Shown here piece after piece: positions 8,984 to 17,723 of a stretch of 64,000 nt of DNA; within the stretch, counting starts at the first letter, position 1, and each line of letters opens with the position of its first letter. The translations under genes were made by a program, and so were the position numbers. The DNA lies in the NCBI GenBank assembly GCA_965243145.1, contig CBDEUB010000002.1:1116001-1180000 (forward strand), given 5' to 3'. A model generated the notes under the pieces. It worked only from the letters and a program-made list of their open reading frames with translations, was not told the origin of the DNA and made no database searches. Source of the stretch: CBDBLK01 sp965243145 (GTDB lineage: Bacteria; Bdellovibrionota; Bacteriovoracia; Bacteriovoracales; Bacteriovoracaceae).

Positions 8984-9883
8984 TTAGAGAGACAAAAGCC
9001 GCCTGACTTTTTCCCGGCAATAGCTCCCCGCCATTTCGGCCCTGACGGGCCAAGGAAGGGCCTTAACAGGTTTCCACTCCGATTCTCTCTTCTTCCGTGG
9101 AACTCCGCCCTTCCCCGACCAACGCAAAATTTCTTCAAGGTTGAGCCAACCCATCCGATCAAAATTTCTTAAACTTTCGGGATTGCGCTCGATGTCCACC
9201 CACCCGGTGTACATTCCGGCAAAGCGCTGGAACCCTCCCAGCACATCCTCCAGGCGCAATTTGGCCCACCTCATATCCGCCTTGGAAATGGACAGAGGGT
9301 TGAAATCGACGGCGTAAACACTCAACGGATGAAAGCGAGTGCCCCTGAGATCGGCCCACCTCAAATCGCTTCCCCCAATAGAGGCGTGAGAGAGATTGGC
9401 CTCGCCGAGATCGGCCCATTTGAGGTCGGCGTGTTCGATGGCAGCATCGGCGAGATCGGCCTTCCACAAGTTGGCCCCCACCAATTTGGAGTGGGAGAGG
9501 TTGGCCTTGCGCAAATACGCCATTTCCAAATCTTCACCACTAAAATCAATCCCTTCCAAATTGCATCCCCGGCCAGTTATTTTAATCAGCTCGTTGACTT
9601 TGGGAGGATCCCAAACAAAATCGCGCCAGTTGGTGTGATCACACAACACTAGGGCCTCGGCAGAAAGGCCGAAAGAGAACGCCATCACGAGCAATATAAT
9701 TTTCAGTAACTGCTCACACTTCAGGCCATCTTGAAGCTCAGCTTCGCCATCACTCCCTGCGGCGTACTCTTGGTACGCCTCAGTCGCTCTGTTTCGCTTC
9801 ACTCCAATCTGACCTAAATTGTGAACAGTTACCCTGCTTTTATTACGATTTTTCTCTGAGGTGTGAGTAATTACAATTTTCAT
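8984..9883 (-). CDS. Secreted pentapeptide-repeat protein 2, carrying an in-frame palindromic element
   Basis: A pentapeptide-repeat protein: tandem A(D/N)LxX units such as LRKANLSHSKLVGANLWKAD form a right-handed beta-helix. The ATG at 9883 overlaps the TGA of the preceding paralogue. After only three codons (Met-Lys-Ile) the gene is interrupted by 169 bases of palindromic element plus an 8-bp duplication, together 59 sense codons with no stop. The old N-terminus then resumes as LKIILLVMAFSFGLSAEA, a signal peptide now placed about 60 residues in. Export is therefore probably lost unless translation restarts at the internal ATG of VMAF. The first mature motif, CDHTNWRDFVWD, matches CDHSNFLDFIFD of its paralogue. 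Confidence 0.85.
   Translation of the reverse strand: MKIVITHTSEKNRNKSRVTVHNLGQIGVKRNRATEAYQEYAAGSDGEAELQDGLKCEQLLKIILLVMAFSFGLSAEALVLCDHTNWRDFVWDPPKVNELIKITGRGCNLEGIDFSGEDLEMAYLRKANLSHSKLVGANLWKADLADAAIEHADLKWADLGEANLSHASIGGSDLRWADLRGTRFHPLSVYAVDFNPLSISKADMRWAKLRLEDVLGGFQRFAGMYTGWVDIERNPESLRNFDRMGWLNLEEILRWSGKGGVPRKKRESEWKPVKALPWPVRAEMAGSYCREKVRRLLSL
9698..9705. repeat. 8-bp target-site duplication, left copy
   Basis: AATTTTCA directly abuts the element start at 9706 and is repeated exactly at 9875-9882. Confidence 0.85.
9706..9874. mobile_element. Palindromic mobile element, copy 2 (169 bp, with target duplication)
   Basis: This is the best-preserved copy. The left terminus GTAACTGCTCACACTTCAG and the right terminus (revcomp GTAATTACTCACACCTCAG) form an inverted repeat. 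The core ends at 9832 with revcomp GTAACTGTTCACAATTTAG. A perfect 7-bp inner hairpin GGCGTAC/GTACGCC lies in the middle. It has no transposase, so it would have to move in trans. It sits in frame within the pentapeptide gene and reads as sense on the minus strand. The length plus duplication (177 bases) is an exact multiple of three. Confidence 0.85.
9875..9882. repeat. 8-bp target-site duplication, right copy
   Basis: AATTTTCA, identical to 9698-9705. It contains codons 2-3 of the pentapeptide gene and the overlap with the stop of the preceding gene, so the insertion kept the original start codon. Confidence 0.85.
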
Positions 9884-10638
9884 GACTCTCCCATTAATAG
9901 GCGAAGCACATTGGCCTGGCAATAATCCTTCAACATTTTGCTTCTCTCCATCCAGGGAAGCGATCGCGGTTTGAGTTTAGAGGTGCCATGGCCATGCCTG
10001 TAATTTTCCACCATTTCTTCCAAGTTGGCCCACTCCACTTTGCCGAGGCCAGTTTGCATTTCCACCCACCCGAGGTACGCCCCATGGAGGTCACTCCATC
10101 TCAATTCGGCATTGGGCCGATCGAGTTGCTCAATGACTTCAGGCCGCACGATCATCCACTCCAGGCGAGTTTCCCAAAACTGTGCCCGGTAAAAATTGGC
10201 CACTTGAGCCTGCGCCCAACGGAGGTCGGCGTGGTTGAGAATGGCCAAAGTCAAATCGACTCTTCCGAGATCGGCCCACTTGAAGTTGGCATCGTCGGCG
10301 CGCACTCCCCGAAAGTTTGACATCCACAATTGACTGTTTTCAAAATTGGCCCAGCGAATGTCGGCCCCCTCAAAACGGGATTGCCAAAAGCGCGCATCTT
10401 TCAGCACGGCATCCCGCAGATCGGCCTTGCGCAAGTCGATCTTAGTAAACTGCTGGCCACTCAAGTCAATGCCCCTCAAACGGCATCCCTGGCCAGTCTG
10501 CCGGATCAGATCACTGGTTCTCGCAGAATCAAAAATAAAGTCTAAGAAATTGCTGTGATCGCAATACAAAGTTTTTTGCGAACTCGACGAGAGCAGAACA
10601 GTCAGAATGGCCAAAGCTATCAAGAGAAGTTTTTTCAT
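9880..10638 (-). CDS. Secreted pentapeptide-repeat protein 1
   Basis: A 252-residue protein with a hydrophobic signal segment (KKLLLIALAILTVLLSS) followed by about fifteen loose pentapeptide units (DLRKADLRDAVLKDARF and onward). It predicts an exported beta-helix. It starts 2 bases after the aapP stop and overlaps the next paralogue by ATGA, so it is probably the fifth gene of the aapJQMP operon. The function is unknown. The paralogue downstream shares the start CDH(S/T)N(F/W) and a basic C-terminal LPW block. Confidence 0.85.
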   Translation of the reverse strand: MKKLLLIALAILTVLLSSSSQKTLYCDHSNFLDFIFDSARTSDLIRQTGQGCRLRGIDLSGQQFTKIDLRKADLRDAVLKDARFWQSRFEGADIRWANFENSQLWMSNFRGVRADDANFKWADLGRVDLTLAILNHADLRWAQAQVANFYRAQFWETRLEWMIVRPEVIEQLDRPNAELRWSDLHGAYLGWVEMQTGLGKVEWANLEEMVENYRHGHGTSKLKPRSLPWMERSKMLKDYCQANVLRLLMGES

Positions 10639-10640
10639 GG

Positions 10641-11378
10641 CTAACGGATAACTTGCGCTAAAAACTCTTTAGACCGCTGATGCTGGGGATTCTTAAAAAA
10701 TTCGGCGGGAGTGCCTTCTTCCACAATATTCCCCTCGTCCATAAAAATCACCCGGTCGGCGACCTCTCCGGCAAAACCCATTTCGTGGGTGACACATAAC
10801 ATGGTCATGCCCTCTCTGGCCAAATCCACCATGACATCCAAGACTTCCTTGATCATTTCGGGGTCGAGGGCCGAGGTGGGTTCGTCAAATAACATAATTT
10901 CCGGTTGCATACACAAACTGCGGGCGATGGCCACCCGCTGCTGCTGCCCTCCCGAAAGTTGGCCAGGGTATTTGTGGGCCTGATCGGCAATCTGCACCCT
11001 CTCCAAAAACTGCATGGCCAGAGACTCAGCATCGCGCTTGGGCACTTTTTTTACCCACATGGGAGCCAAAGTGAGGTTTTGCAAAACCGTGTAGTGGGGG
11101 AACAGGTTGAAATGCTGAAAAACCATGCCGATTTCGGCGCGAACCGCCTGAAGGTTTTTCAATTTGCGGTCGAGTTCAACCCCGTTGACCACAATGCGGC
11201 CACTTTGGTGGGCCTCCAAGCGGTTCAAACAGCGGATCAAAGTTGACTTGCCCGAACCTGAGGGGCCACAAATGACCACTTTCTCTCTGCGGGCAACTTT
11301 TAAATTGATGTCTTTGAGGACATGAAATTGGTCGTACCACTTGTTCACTTTTTCCATAGAGATTATAGATTCATTCAT
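10641..11378 (-). CDS. aapP: Polar amino-acid ABC transporter ATPase (AapP/GlnQ type)
   Basis: A 245-residue nucleotide-binding subunit that powers amino-acid import at the inner membrane. It shows Walker A GPSGSGKST, Q-loop VFQHFNLFPH, ABC signature LSGGQQQRVAIARSL, Walker B IMLFDEPTSALD and switch His THEMGFA. The start ATG overlaps the stop of aapM by 4 bases. Gene order J-Q-M-P is that of the general L-amino-acid permease; substrate range cannot be told from sequence. Confidence 0.93.
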   Translation of the reverse strand: MNESIISMEKVNKWYDQFHVLKDINLKVARREKVVICGPSGSGKSTLIRCLNRLEAHQSGRIVVNGVELDRKLKNLQAVRAEIGMVFQHFNLFPHYTVLQNLTLAPMWVKKVPKRDAESLAMQFLERVQIADQAHKYPGQLSGGQQQRVAIARSLCMQPEIMLFDEPTSALDPEMIKEVLDVMVDLAREGMTMLCVTHEMGFAGEVADRVIFMDEGNIVEEGTPAEFFKNPQHQRSKEFLAQVIR

Positions 11379-12451
11379 CGCACACGCCCCCGGTTCAGTT
11401 CGGTTTCAAGATATTGACTGTAAATCCCCATACTGGCGCAAAAAACGAAATAGATCATCCCCACAAAGAGGTAGGCCTCGATGGAAAATCCGAGCCAATT
11501 GGTATCTTTCAAGGATAGCTTGGTGGTCATTAGAAGATCGTGGAGTGAGACGATCACCACCAGCGAGGTGTCTTTGAAAGTGCTGATGGCCATGTTGATG
11601 GTGGGAGGGATCACCGTCTTGAGGGCCTGGGGCAAGATCACCAGGCCAGTTTTTTGCCAATACCCCAACCCTAGCTGATCGGCGGCCTCGTACTGCCCTT
11701 TAGGAATGGCGGCCAGGCCGGCGCGCACGATTTCGGCCATATAGGCAGCGGTGAATAAAATGATGGCCAGTTGAACCCGCACCAGTTTGGGCAGAATCAG
11801 CCCCTCGGGAAGGAAAAGGGGGAACATCACGCTGGCCATAAAGAGCAAACTGATCAGGGGAACGCCGCGGATGAGTTCGATATAACCCACGCACAGAAAG
11901 CGCAGGAAGGGCAAATTTCCCGTGCGGCCCAAGGCCAGGAGGATGCCCAAGGGATAGCTCAACAAAATACCCACCGAGGCCAGCATTAAAGTCAAGCACA
12001 GGCCCCCCCACTTGTCCACACTCACCGGAGTCATTCCCAAAATACCGCCGGACAGGAGCACTCCTCCTACGGTGTAGAGGAGCAACCATTTCCAAACCAA
12101 GTGCCCATTCCAACGGTTTAAATCCCACGACCACCAGGCCAAGGCGACGAAAAGCCCCATGGCGACAACTGGCCGCCACAGCAGTTCGGCAGGGTAAAAG
12201 CCAAAGAGAATAAAGCGGAATTTCTCGCGGATAAAGGCCAGGCAGGCCCCCTCTGCCTGGCGGCAGGCCTGGGCATCTCCGGCCCAAACCGAATTCCAAA
12301 TTAACCAGTCAAAAAAGGATGTGGCCCAGGTCAAAATCACACACAACAAAATCACCGTGGTGATGCTATTGCCGGTGGAAGAAAAGAGATTTTTCTTCAT
12401 CCAGTGGGCCAATTTTTGTGCGGTCGCGGGTGGCGCAGAAGTAGGCGGCAT
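11375..12451 (-). CDS. aapM: General amino-acid ABC transporter permease (AapM)
   Basis: A 358-residue inner-membrane permease of the HisMQ family with an N-terminal extension carrying extra membrane segments, as is usual for AapM compared with short HisM. The EAA loop, which contacts the ATPase, is QYEAADQLGLGYWQKTGLVILPQALK. YMAEIVRAGLAAIPKGQ precedes it. It begins 1 base after the aapQ stop and overlaps aapP. Confidence 0.92.
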   Translation of the reverse strand: MPPTSAPPATAQKLAHWMKKNLFSSTGNSITTVILLCVILTWATSFFDWLIWNSVWAGDAQACRQAEGACLAFIREKFRFILFGFYPAELLWRPVVAMGLFVALAWWSWDLNRWNGHLVWKWLLLYTVGGVLLSGGILGMTPVSVDKWGGLCLTLMLASVGILLSYPLGILLALGRTGNLPFLRFLCVGYIELIRGVPLISLLFMASVMFPLFLPEGLILPKLVRVQLAIILFTAAYMAEIVRAGLAAIPKGQYEAADQLGLGYWQKTGLVILPQALKTVIPPTINMAISTFKDTSLVVIVSLHDLLMTTKLSLKDTNWLGFSIEAYLFVGMIYFVFCASMGIYSQYLETELNRGRVR

Positions 12452-12452
12452 A

Positions 12453-13607
12453 CTATCGCTCCACCAGGGACATTTTGGCGTTGTAAAAATTCATAAACAC
12501 GGAAGTTGACAAACTGAAGATCAAATACACCGCCATGATCATGAGGACGAGTTCTATGGCCTGTCCGGTCTGGTTCAAAGTGGTATTGGCCACCGAAACA
12601 AAGTCGGGATAACCGATGGCCACCGCTAGAGAACTGTTCTTGGTCAGGTTTAAAATTTGGCCCGTCAGGGGCGGGATCACCACCCTCAACGACTGGGGCA
12701 AAACCACCAAGCGCAGAGTTTTAGCGCGGGACAGGCCCAAGGATTTGGCGGCCTCCCACTGGCCACTACTCACTGCTAAAATGCCGGCGCGGACGATCTC
12801 GGCATTAAAGGCCGCCGTATAAAGAATTAGGCCCAAAGTCAGGGAGACAAATTCGGGACTCAAAACCTGGCCGCCACTAAAATTAAACCCGCTCAAACGG
12901 GGAATGTCCCACTGGCAAGGTGCTCCCCCGGCCAACCACACCACTGTGGGAAGGCCAACGATCAGGCCCGAATAATAGGGCCAAGATTGAAACCTCCTCC
13001 CCTTTTGTTCGCGCAAGCGCTTGAAATAGGCCTTGAGCACCAAGGCCGCCACCAGGCCAGTTACAAAAGCGGCGTTGACATAAGGCCAAACCGGATGCTG
13101 GGCCAAAACCGGAAATACCAGGCCGCGGTTGCTGAGGAACACCCCGGGCAGGAGTTGATGGGCCTCCCGCGGCCCGGGAAAGACATCGGCAAAAAAGGCG
13201 TACCCAAAAAAGAGCAGCAAGAGAAGCGGGACATTGCGGAACAATTCGACATAGACAAACGCCACCTTGGCCAACAACCAATTGGGGGACAAGCGCGCTA
13301 TACCGACCACAATGCCCAACAAAACCGCCAACAGATTGCCCCAAAAGGCGACTTTGAGGGTGTTGAGCACTCCCACCCACAGGGCCTTGGCATAACTCTC
13401 TCCACTGTTGTACTCGACTGCGCTCTCGGAGATTTCAAAGCCCGCTTCGCGCTCCAAAAAATCCAGGCCCGAAGCAATGTTTTGTTTCTCCAAGTTGGTG
13501 GCAGTGTTGTAGTAGAGAAAATACAGGCCAGCTATGGTGAAAATCACCACCAAGGCCTGATACAAGTAGGTATTTTTTTCCAGTAGAAGGGAGAGGGCCT
13601 TTTTCAC
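12453..13607 (-). CDS. aapQ: General amino-acid ABC transporter permease (AapQ)
   Basis: A 384-residue partner permease with the long family-type N-terminal region and the EAA loop QWEAAKSLGLSRAKTLRLVVLPQSLR. FNAEIVRAGILAVSSGQ precedes it. It begins 7 bases after aapJ and forms the membrane heterodimer with AapM. Length and order agree with the AapJQMP system. Confidence 0.92.
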   Translation of the reverse strand: MKKALSLLLEKNTYLYQALVVIFTIAGLYFLYYNTATNLEKQNIASGLDFLEREAGFEISESAVEYNSGESYAKALWVGVLNTLKVAFWGNLLAVLLGIVVGIARLSPNWLLAKVAFVYVELFRNVPLLLLLFFGYAFFADVFPGPREAHQLLPGVFLSNRGLVFPVLAQHPVWPYVNAAFVTGLVAALVLKAYFKRLREQKGRRFQSWPYYSGLIVGLPTVVWLAGGAPCQWDIPRLSGFNFSGGQVLSPEFVSLTLGLILYTAAFNAEIVRAGILAVSSGQWEAAKSLGLSRAKTLRLVVLPQSLRVVIPPLTGQILNLTKNSSLAVAIGYPDFVSVANTTLNQTGQAIELVLMIMAVYLIFSLSTSVFMNFYNAKMSLVER

Positions 13608-13614
13608 ACGCTAC

Positions 13615-14703
13615 CTAACGCATGGGGGGGGCGTACATCAGGCCGCCGCGATTCCACAGGGCATTGAGTCCCCGCTCCAGTTTTAAAGGCGTCTTTTGGC
13701 CCACATTCCTGGCAAAAATCTCCCCGTAATTGCCCACTTTTTTGACAATTTGATAGGCCCAAGTTTCGGCCAGGCCAAGGGCGCTGCCATTGCCCTCGGT
13801 GACCCCCAAAAAGCGGCGAATGCGCGGGTTGGTGCTGTTTTTGAAAGAGTCGATGTTGGCCGAGGTAATGCCCATCTCTTCAGCGGAGATCAGGGCAAAA
13901 ACCGTCCAACTAACGATGTCGAACCACTGGTCGTCTCCATGGCGCACGGCAGGCCCCAGGGGTTCTTTAGAGATACTCTCGGGAAGGATTGTATAAATGC
14001 TAGGGTTTTTGGCCCGAGTACGCTCGGCGGCCAGTCCCGAGGCGTCGGTGGTAAAGGCATCGCAACGCCCTTTAAAGAAGGCCTGGGTGGTTTCCTCGCG
14101 GTCTTCAAAAACCACTGGTTTGGCCTTGATCTTGTTAGTGCGCAAAAAATCCGCCATGTTGAGTTCGGTGGTCGTCCCTTGTTGAACGCAGATGGAGGCC
14201 CCAGACAATTGTTTGGCCGAAGTTACGCCGGATTTGGCGCGTACCATAAACCCCTGGCCGTCATAAAAAACCGTGGGGCCAAAGTTGAGTCCTTGAGCGG
14301 CATCACGACTGAGCGTCCAAGTGGTCACCCGACTCAGAATATCGACTTCCCCGGACTGCAAAGCAGTAAAGCGCGCCTGGGTGGACAAAGTGGTAAAGCG
14401 AACCTTGTTGGGGTCATTGAAAACCGCCGCGGCCACAGCACGACAAACATCGACTTCGAGTCCCGTCCAATTCCCCTTGGAATCCGGGGACGAAAAGCCG
14501 GGAAGGCCGCTGGTCACGCCGCAGTTGATAACTCCATTTTCGCGTATTCGCTTGAGCGTATCCCCTTGAGCGGCGCGGGTGGAATCCAACGCCGTTGTCG
14601 ACCCACCACTGCCACTGCCGCCACCGCCACTATGGCCATCCTCCCTACTACAAGAGAACAGAAGCACTGGAATGAGAAAAAGAAAAAATCTAACCATTTG
14701 CAT
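13615..14703 (-). CDS. aapJ: Amino-acid ABC transporter substrate-binding lipoprotein (AapJ-like)
   Basis: The solute-binding component, here a predicted lipoprotein (FLFLIPVLLFSC, then a Gly/Ser-rich tether). The mature part carries INCGVTSGLPGFSSPDSKGNW, GLEVDVCRAVAAAVF and DGQGFMVR, all typical of AapJ/BztA. Proteobacterial AapJ is usually a soluble periplasmic protein; the lipobox and Gly-Ser linker are a local variation. GGGAGG precedes clustered ATGs at 14706, 14703 and 14697, and 14703 gives the best spacing. A run of eight C lies in the last codons. Confidence 0.9.
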   Translation of the reverse strand: MQMVRFFLFLIPVLLFSCSREDGHSGGGGSGSGGSTTALDSTRAAQGDTLKRIRENGVINCGVTSGLPGFSSPDSKGNWTGLEVDVCRAVAAAVFNDPNKVRFTTLSTQARFTALQSGEVDILSRVTTWTLSRDAAQGLNFGPTVFYDGQGFMVRAKSGVTSAKQLSGASICVQQGTTTELNMADFLRTNKIKAKPVVFEDREETTQAFFKGRCDAFTTDASGLAAERTRAKNPSIYTILPESISKEPLGPAVRHGDDQWFDIVSWTVFALISAEEMGITSANIDSFKNSTNPRIRRFLGVTEGNGSALGLAETWAYQIVKKVGNYGEIFARNVGQKTPLKLERGLNALWNRGGLMYAPPMR

Positions 14704-14862
14704 CATACACCTCCCTGATTTGCTTTGCATCCCAAACCTGCAAAGCGTAGAAGCGTATTGTGGCCAAAAATTTGGGCCTTGTCCAATAAATGGGCCACAC
14801 CTGGCCGCCGAGAAATAAAAATGCTAAAAAGTGTCCCTGAATTTGTAAGGAGAGGTATCACA

Positions 14863-17037
14863 TTGAATAAACTAAAATCATTTTTAAACTGTGCACTATT
14901 TCTTGCCGCCATTTCTCACGGATGGGCGGCAGCACCGCCTGACGGCATCTCACCGGACAAAGTGAGAAGGTACGAACTCAGGGTGCACAATACTGTCAAA
15001 AATGTCACCGGCGTCGAAGTGGAACACGCCCTGGCGATCAATGGCAGCATCCCCGCTCCCACTCTGCACTTTCGCCTGGGGGATTGGGCCATCATCCAGG
15101 TCACTAATGAAACCGACGAACCCACGACCTTGCACTGGCACGGAGTCTTGTTGCCCTGGAGGCAGGACGGCCCCCAATTCACCAACACCAAAATTATCGA
15201 ACCCCACTCCCAACACACTTTTGAATTTCCCATCGTGCACACGGGAACTTACTGGTATCACTCCCACACCGAGTTGCAGGAACAGCGCGGACTGTACGGG
15301 GCCATCGTCATAGAGGATGACCTGACTCCAGAAATTGATCACGATGTGGTGGTGGTGATGAGCGACTGGACGAACGAGCATCCCGCCCAAGTTTTGGCCA
15401 ACCTCAAAAGGGATGGCCATTACTATGAACAAAAACAAGAGGCGGTGCGCTCCCTGCTCGATGCCGCCCGCCGAGGAACCAAGGCCCTGGGCGACTATTT
15501 TAAGAGTCAGTGGCAACGCATGAATCCCATGGATTTTGGCGATGTAGGCTATGATGCCTTTCTCATCAATGGCGAACAAACCTCGGTACTCAAAAATGCG
15601 AGACATGGTGAAAAAATCCGCTTTCGGTTAATCAACGCCGCCGCCTCGACTTATTTTTATTTTAACATCGGCCGTTTAAGAAACTTTACCGTCATTTCCA
15701 AAGACGGGATGCCGGTGACACCAGTCACCGTCAACGAACTCCTGATCGGCATGGGGGAGACTTACGACATCGTTTTTCATATACCCCATCAAAGCAAAAC
15801 TTTCGAGGCCAAAGCGACCGCCCAAGACACCAGCGGAAGCGCTTCCCTGCTCTTCGGCAGTGGAGATATTGAAGAAGTCCCCGAAGAATTAAGGCCCTCG
15901 CTCTACACCATGAAAGAAATGGATCACGGTGATCACCAGCAGAGCAAACCAAGTGAAGAACTTGAGGAACACCAGCACCCCCAACAATGGCCTCCTCAAG
16001 TAGAGGGTTCTTTCGCTGTCAACAGACTCACTTATCCCATGCTCCAAGCGGCCACCCCCACCGCATACGATCAAAACTTAATCCGCGCCAAAGTGATCGA
16101 CCTGGAACTTTCGGGAGATATGGAGCGCTACACTTGGTACATTAACGGCAAACCTTTTTCCGAAGACAAATATATCGAGATTCGTGAAAACGAGGTGATC
16201 ACATTCAGAATGATCAACACCACCATGATGCACCATCCGATGCACCTGCACGGGCACTTTTTCCGCTTGCTTGCTGGCCAGGGGAAATCGGCACCGCTCT
16301 TCCACACGGTGGATGTCGCCCCCATGAGCACCGTCACCATCGAATTTCACGCCGATCGGCCGGGGATTTGGTTCCTCCACTGCCACAACCTCTACCACAT
16401 GAAAATGGGCATGGCCCGGTTGGTGAAATACGAGAATATTGAACGCCCTCCCGAACTGATAGAAGACGAGAAAAAGTGGAGTTCAAAAATGACCCACGAT
16501 AATACCGCTTTTTGGAGCAGGGAAATCGAACTTTCTTCCAACGCTGCCGAAATGGAAATTGAGCGAAGTGCCGGCCGCTACCAGGCAATTATAGAGATAG
16601 AACTCAAAGAACCTGACCTGGACCACATTGAAGTTGAAACTTTTTTTAGAAAATATGTCGACCGCTTTCTATCCCTGGGGGCCGGCAGCGTCTACGACGA
16701 TCAAAAACTCTACGCCGTGCTGACCGCTCTCTACAATCTCCCCGGCGATATTGAACTTGAAGGGTATATGCGCCACGACGGGGTGGCCAAAATCAAACTC
16801 ACAAAAAGCATTCCCATTAGTGAAAACTTAGAATTTGAAGTTGAACCCAAGTTACAAACTTTGAGTAAAGACGATCCCCACCGGCATCACTCTTTCCTGG
16901 ATTGGTCACTCAAGCTGGAACTGTACTACAACCACAACGAAAAATTCAGTTTTGGGGCCAACTACCGATATTCAGGCCACCACCACAACCACCGCAGTAA
17001 AAGTTCCACCGGGATCGGTGTTAAGATCAGTTTCTAA
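14863..17037 (+). CDS. Multicopper oxidase (CopA-like) with a C-terminal beta-barrel-like extension
   Basis: A secreted multicopper oxidase, probably oxidising Cu(I) in the periplasm. The copper ligands are all present: TLHWHG (near residue 90), WYHSHTE (132), HHPMHLHGHF (458) and GIWFLHCHNLYHMKMGM (505), including the type 1 Cys and axial Met. TTG at 14863 is preferred because AAGGAGAGG precedes it and gives a clean signal peptide (FLNCALFLAAISHGWA); an ATG at 14821 also exists. After residue 530 about 190 residues of alternating strands follow (IEVETFFRKYVDRF, LEFEVEPKL, SLKLELYYNH), ending GIGVKISF with a terminal Phe. This resembles outer-membrane CopB/PcoB, which is normally a separate gene. 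Confidence 0.87.
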   Translation: MNKLKSFLNCALFLAAISHGWAAAPPDGISPDKVRRYELRVHNTVKNVTGVEVEHALAINGSIPAPTLHFRLGDWAIIQVTNETDEPTTLHWHGVLLPWRQDGPQFTNTKIIEPHSQHTFEFPIVHTGTYWYHSHTELQEQRGLYGAIVIEDDLTPEIDHDVVVVMSDWTNEHPAQVLANLKRDGHYYEQKQEAVRSLLDAARRGTKALGDYFKSQWQRMNPMDFGDVGYDAFLINGEQTSVLKNARHGEKIRFRLINAAASTYFYFNIGRLRNFTVISKDGMPVTPVTVNELLIGMGETYDIVFHIPHQSKTFEAKATAQDTSGSASLLFGSGDIEEVPEELRPSLYTMKEMDHGDHQQSKPSEELEEHQHPQQWPPQVEGSFAVNRLTYPMLQAATPTAYDQNLIRAKVIDLELSGDMERYTWYINGKPFSEDKYIEIRENEVITFRMINTTMMHHPMHLHGHFFRLLAGQGKSAPLFHTVDVAPMSTVTIEFHADRPGIWFLHCHNLYHMKMGMARLVKYENIERPPELIEDEKKWSSKMTHDNTAFWSREIELSSNAAEMEIERSAGRYQAIIEIELKEPDLDHIEVETFFRKYVDRFLSLGAGSVYDDQKLYAVLTALYNLPGDIELEGYMRHDGVAKIKLTKSIPISENLEFEVEPKLQTLSKDDPHRHHSFLDWSLKLELYYNHNEKFSFGANYRYSGHHHNHRSKSSTGIGVKISF

Positions 17038-17108
17038 AAAGCTAATGGAATGAAGTGCTTGCCAAACCTTGCGAGTTTGTGTTAGCTTTGCATCATGGGA
17101 GGGAACTT

Positions 17109-17711
17109 ATGAACAGTGACAAAAAACCATTGACTCTCGAAGAACTTGCCCGTAGAACCGAGGAGGGCCAGCAAAAACTCCAAGAATCTCAGCGAAAAAC
17201 TGAGGAATCCCTGCGCGAACTCAGCAAAGAACTTAGACAACATAGTGGTGAGTTTAACCGCAAATGGGGCGACTTTATGGAAAACCTGATCGAGGGCGAC
17301 TTGGTTTCTTTATTGCGCAATCGAGGCCTGGACATGATCGATGCCGAAATTCAACCCATTCCCAACATAGTGGTTTCGAGAGACGACGGAACTCCCAAAT
17401 ATGAATTGGATTTGATCGTCAAAAATGGTGATTTTGCTATCGTGGTAGAAGTCAAAACCACCCTTACGGTGAATAAAGTTGACGACTTTCTCGAAAAGCT
17501 GGAAATGCTCAAAGGTGACCTCACCGCTTATAAAAATAAAACCGTTTACGCATGTATGGCCTACCTCAAAACCGACAAAGGCGAGGAAAAAGAAGATCAG
17601 GTGCTGGCCTATTTGGAAGAGCAGGGCCTGTTTGCCATCCGCGCCCCCGGTGGCCCGGCCAATATCACCACCATTACCAATGCCCCTGACTTTGTTCCCA
17701 GGGCGTTTTAA
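17109..17711 (+). CDS. Coiled-coil protein with PD-(D/E)XK nuclease-like domain (DUF3782-like)
   Basis: A 200-residue soluble protein. Residues 10-50 form a heptad-rich coiled coil (ARRTEEGQQKLQESQRKTEE). The C-terminal part contains YELDLIVKNGDFAIVVEVKTT, the D-x(n)-E-x-K arrangement of a PD-(D/E)XK nuclease. Proteins of this design are common in cyanobacteria and other bacteria and have no settled role. ATG at 17109 is chosen because GGGAGGG stands 6 bases upstream. It converges on the Cys-rich surface gene with 12 bases between. Confidence 0.8.
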   Translation: MNSDKKPLTLEELARRTEEGQQKLQESQRKTEESLRELSKELRQHSGEFNRKWGDFMENLIEGDLVSLLRNRGLDMIDAEIQPIPNIVVSRDDGTPKYELDLIVKNGDFAIVVEVKTTLTVNKVDDFLEKLEMLKGDLTAYKNKTVYACMAYLKTDKGEEKEDQVLAYLEEQGLFAIRAPGGPANITTITNAPDFVPRAF

Positions 17712-17723
17712 AACGGCCACACT

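Noticed and set aside
13621..13640. C8 tract at the end of aapJ as another contingency site
   Set aside because: It affects only the final two or three residues and is no longer than chance would readily produce in Pro-rich GC-rich codons.
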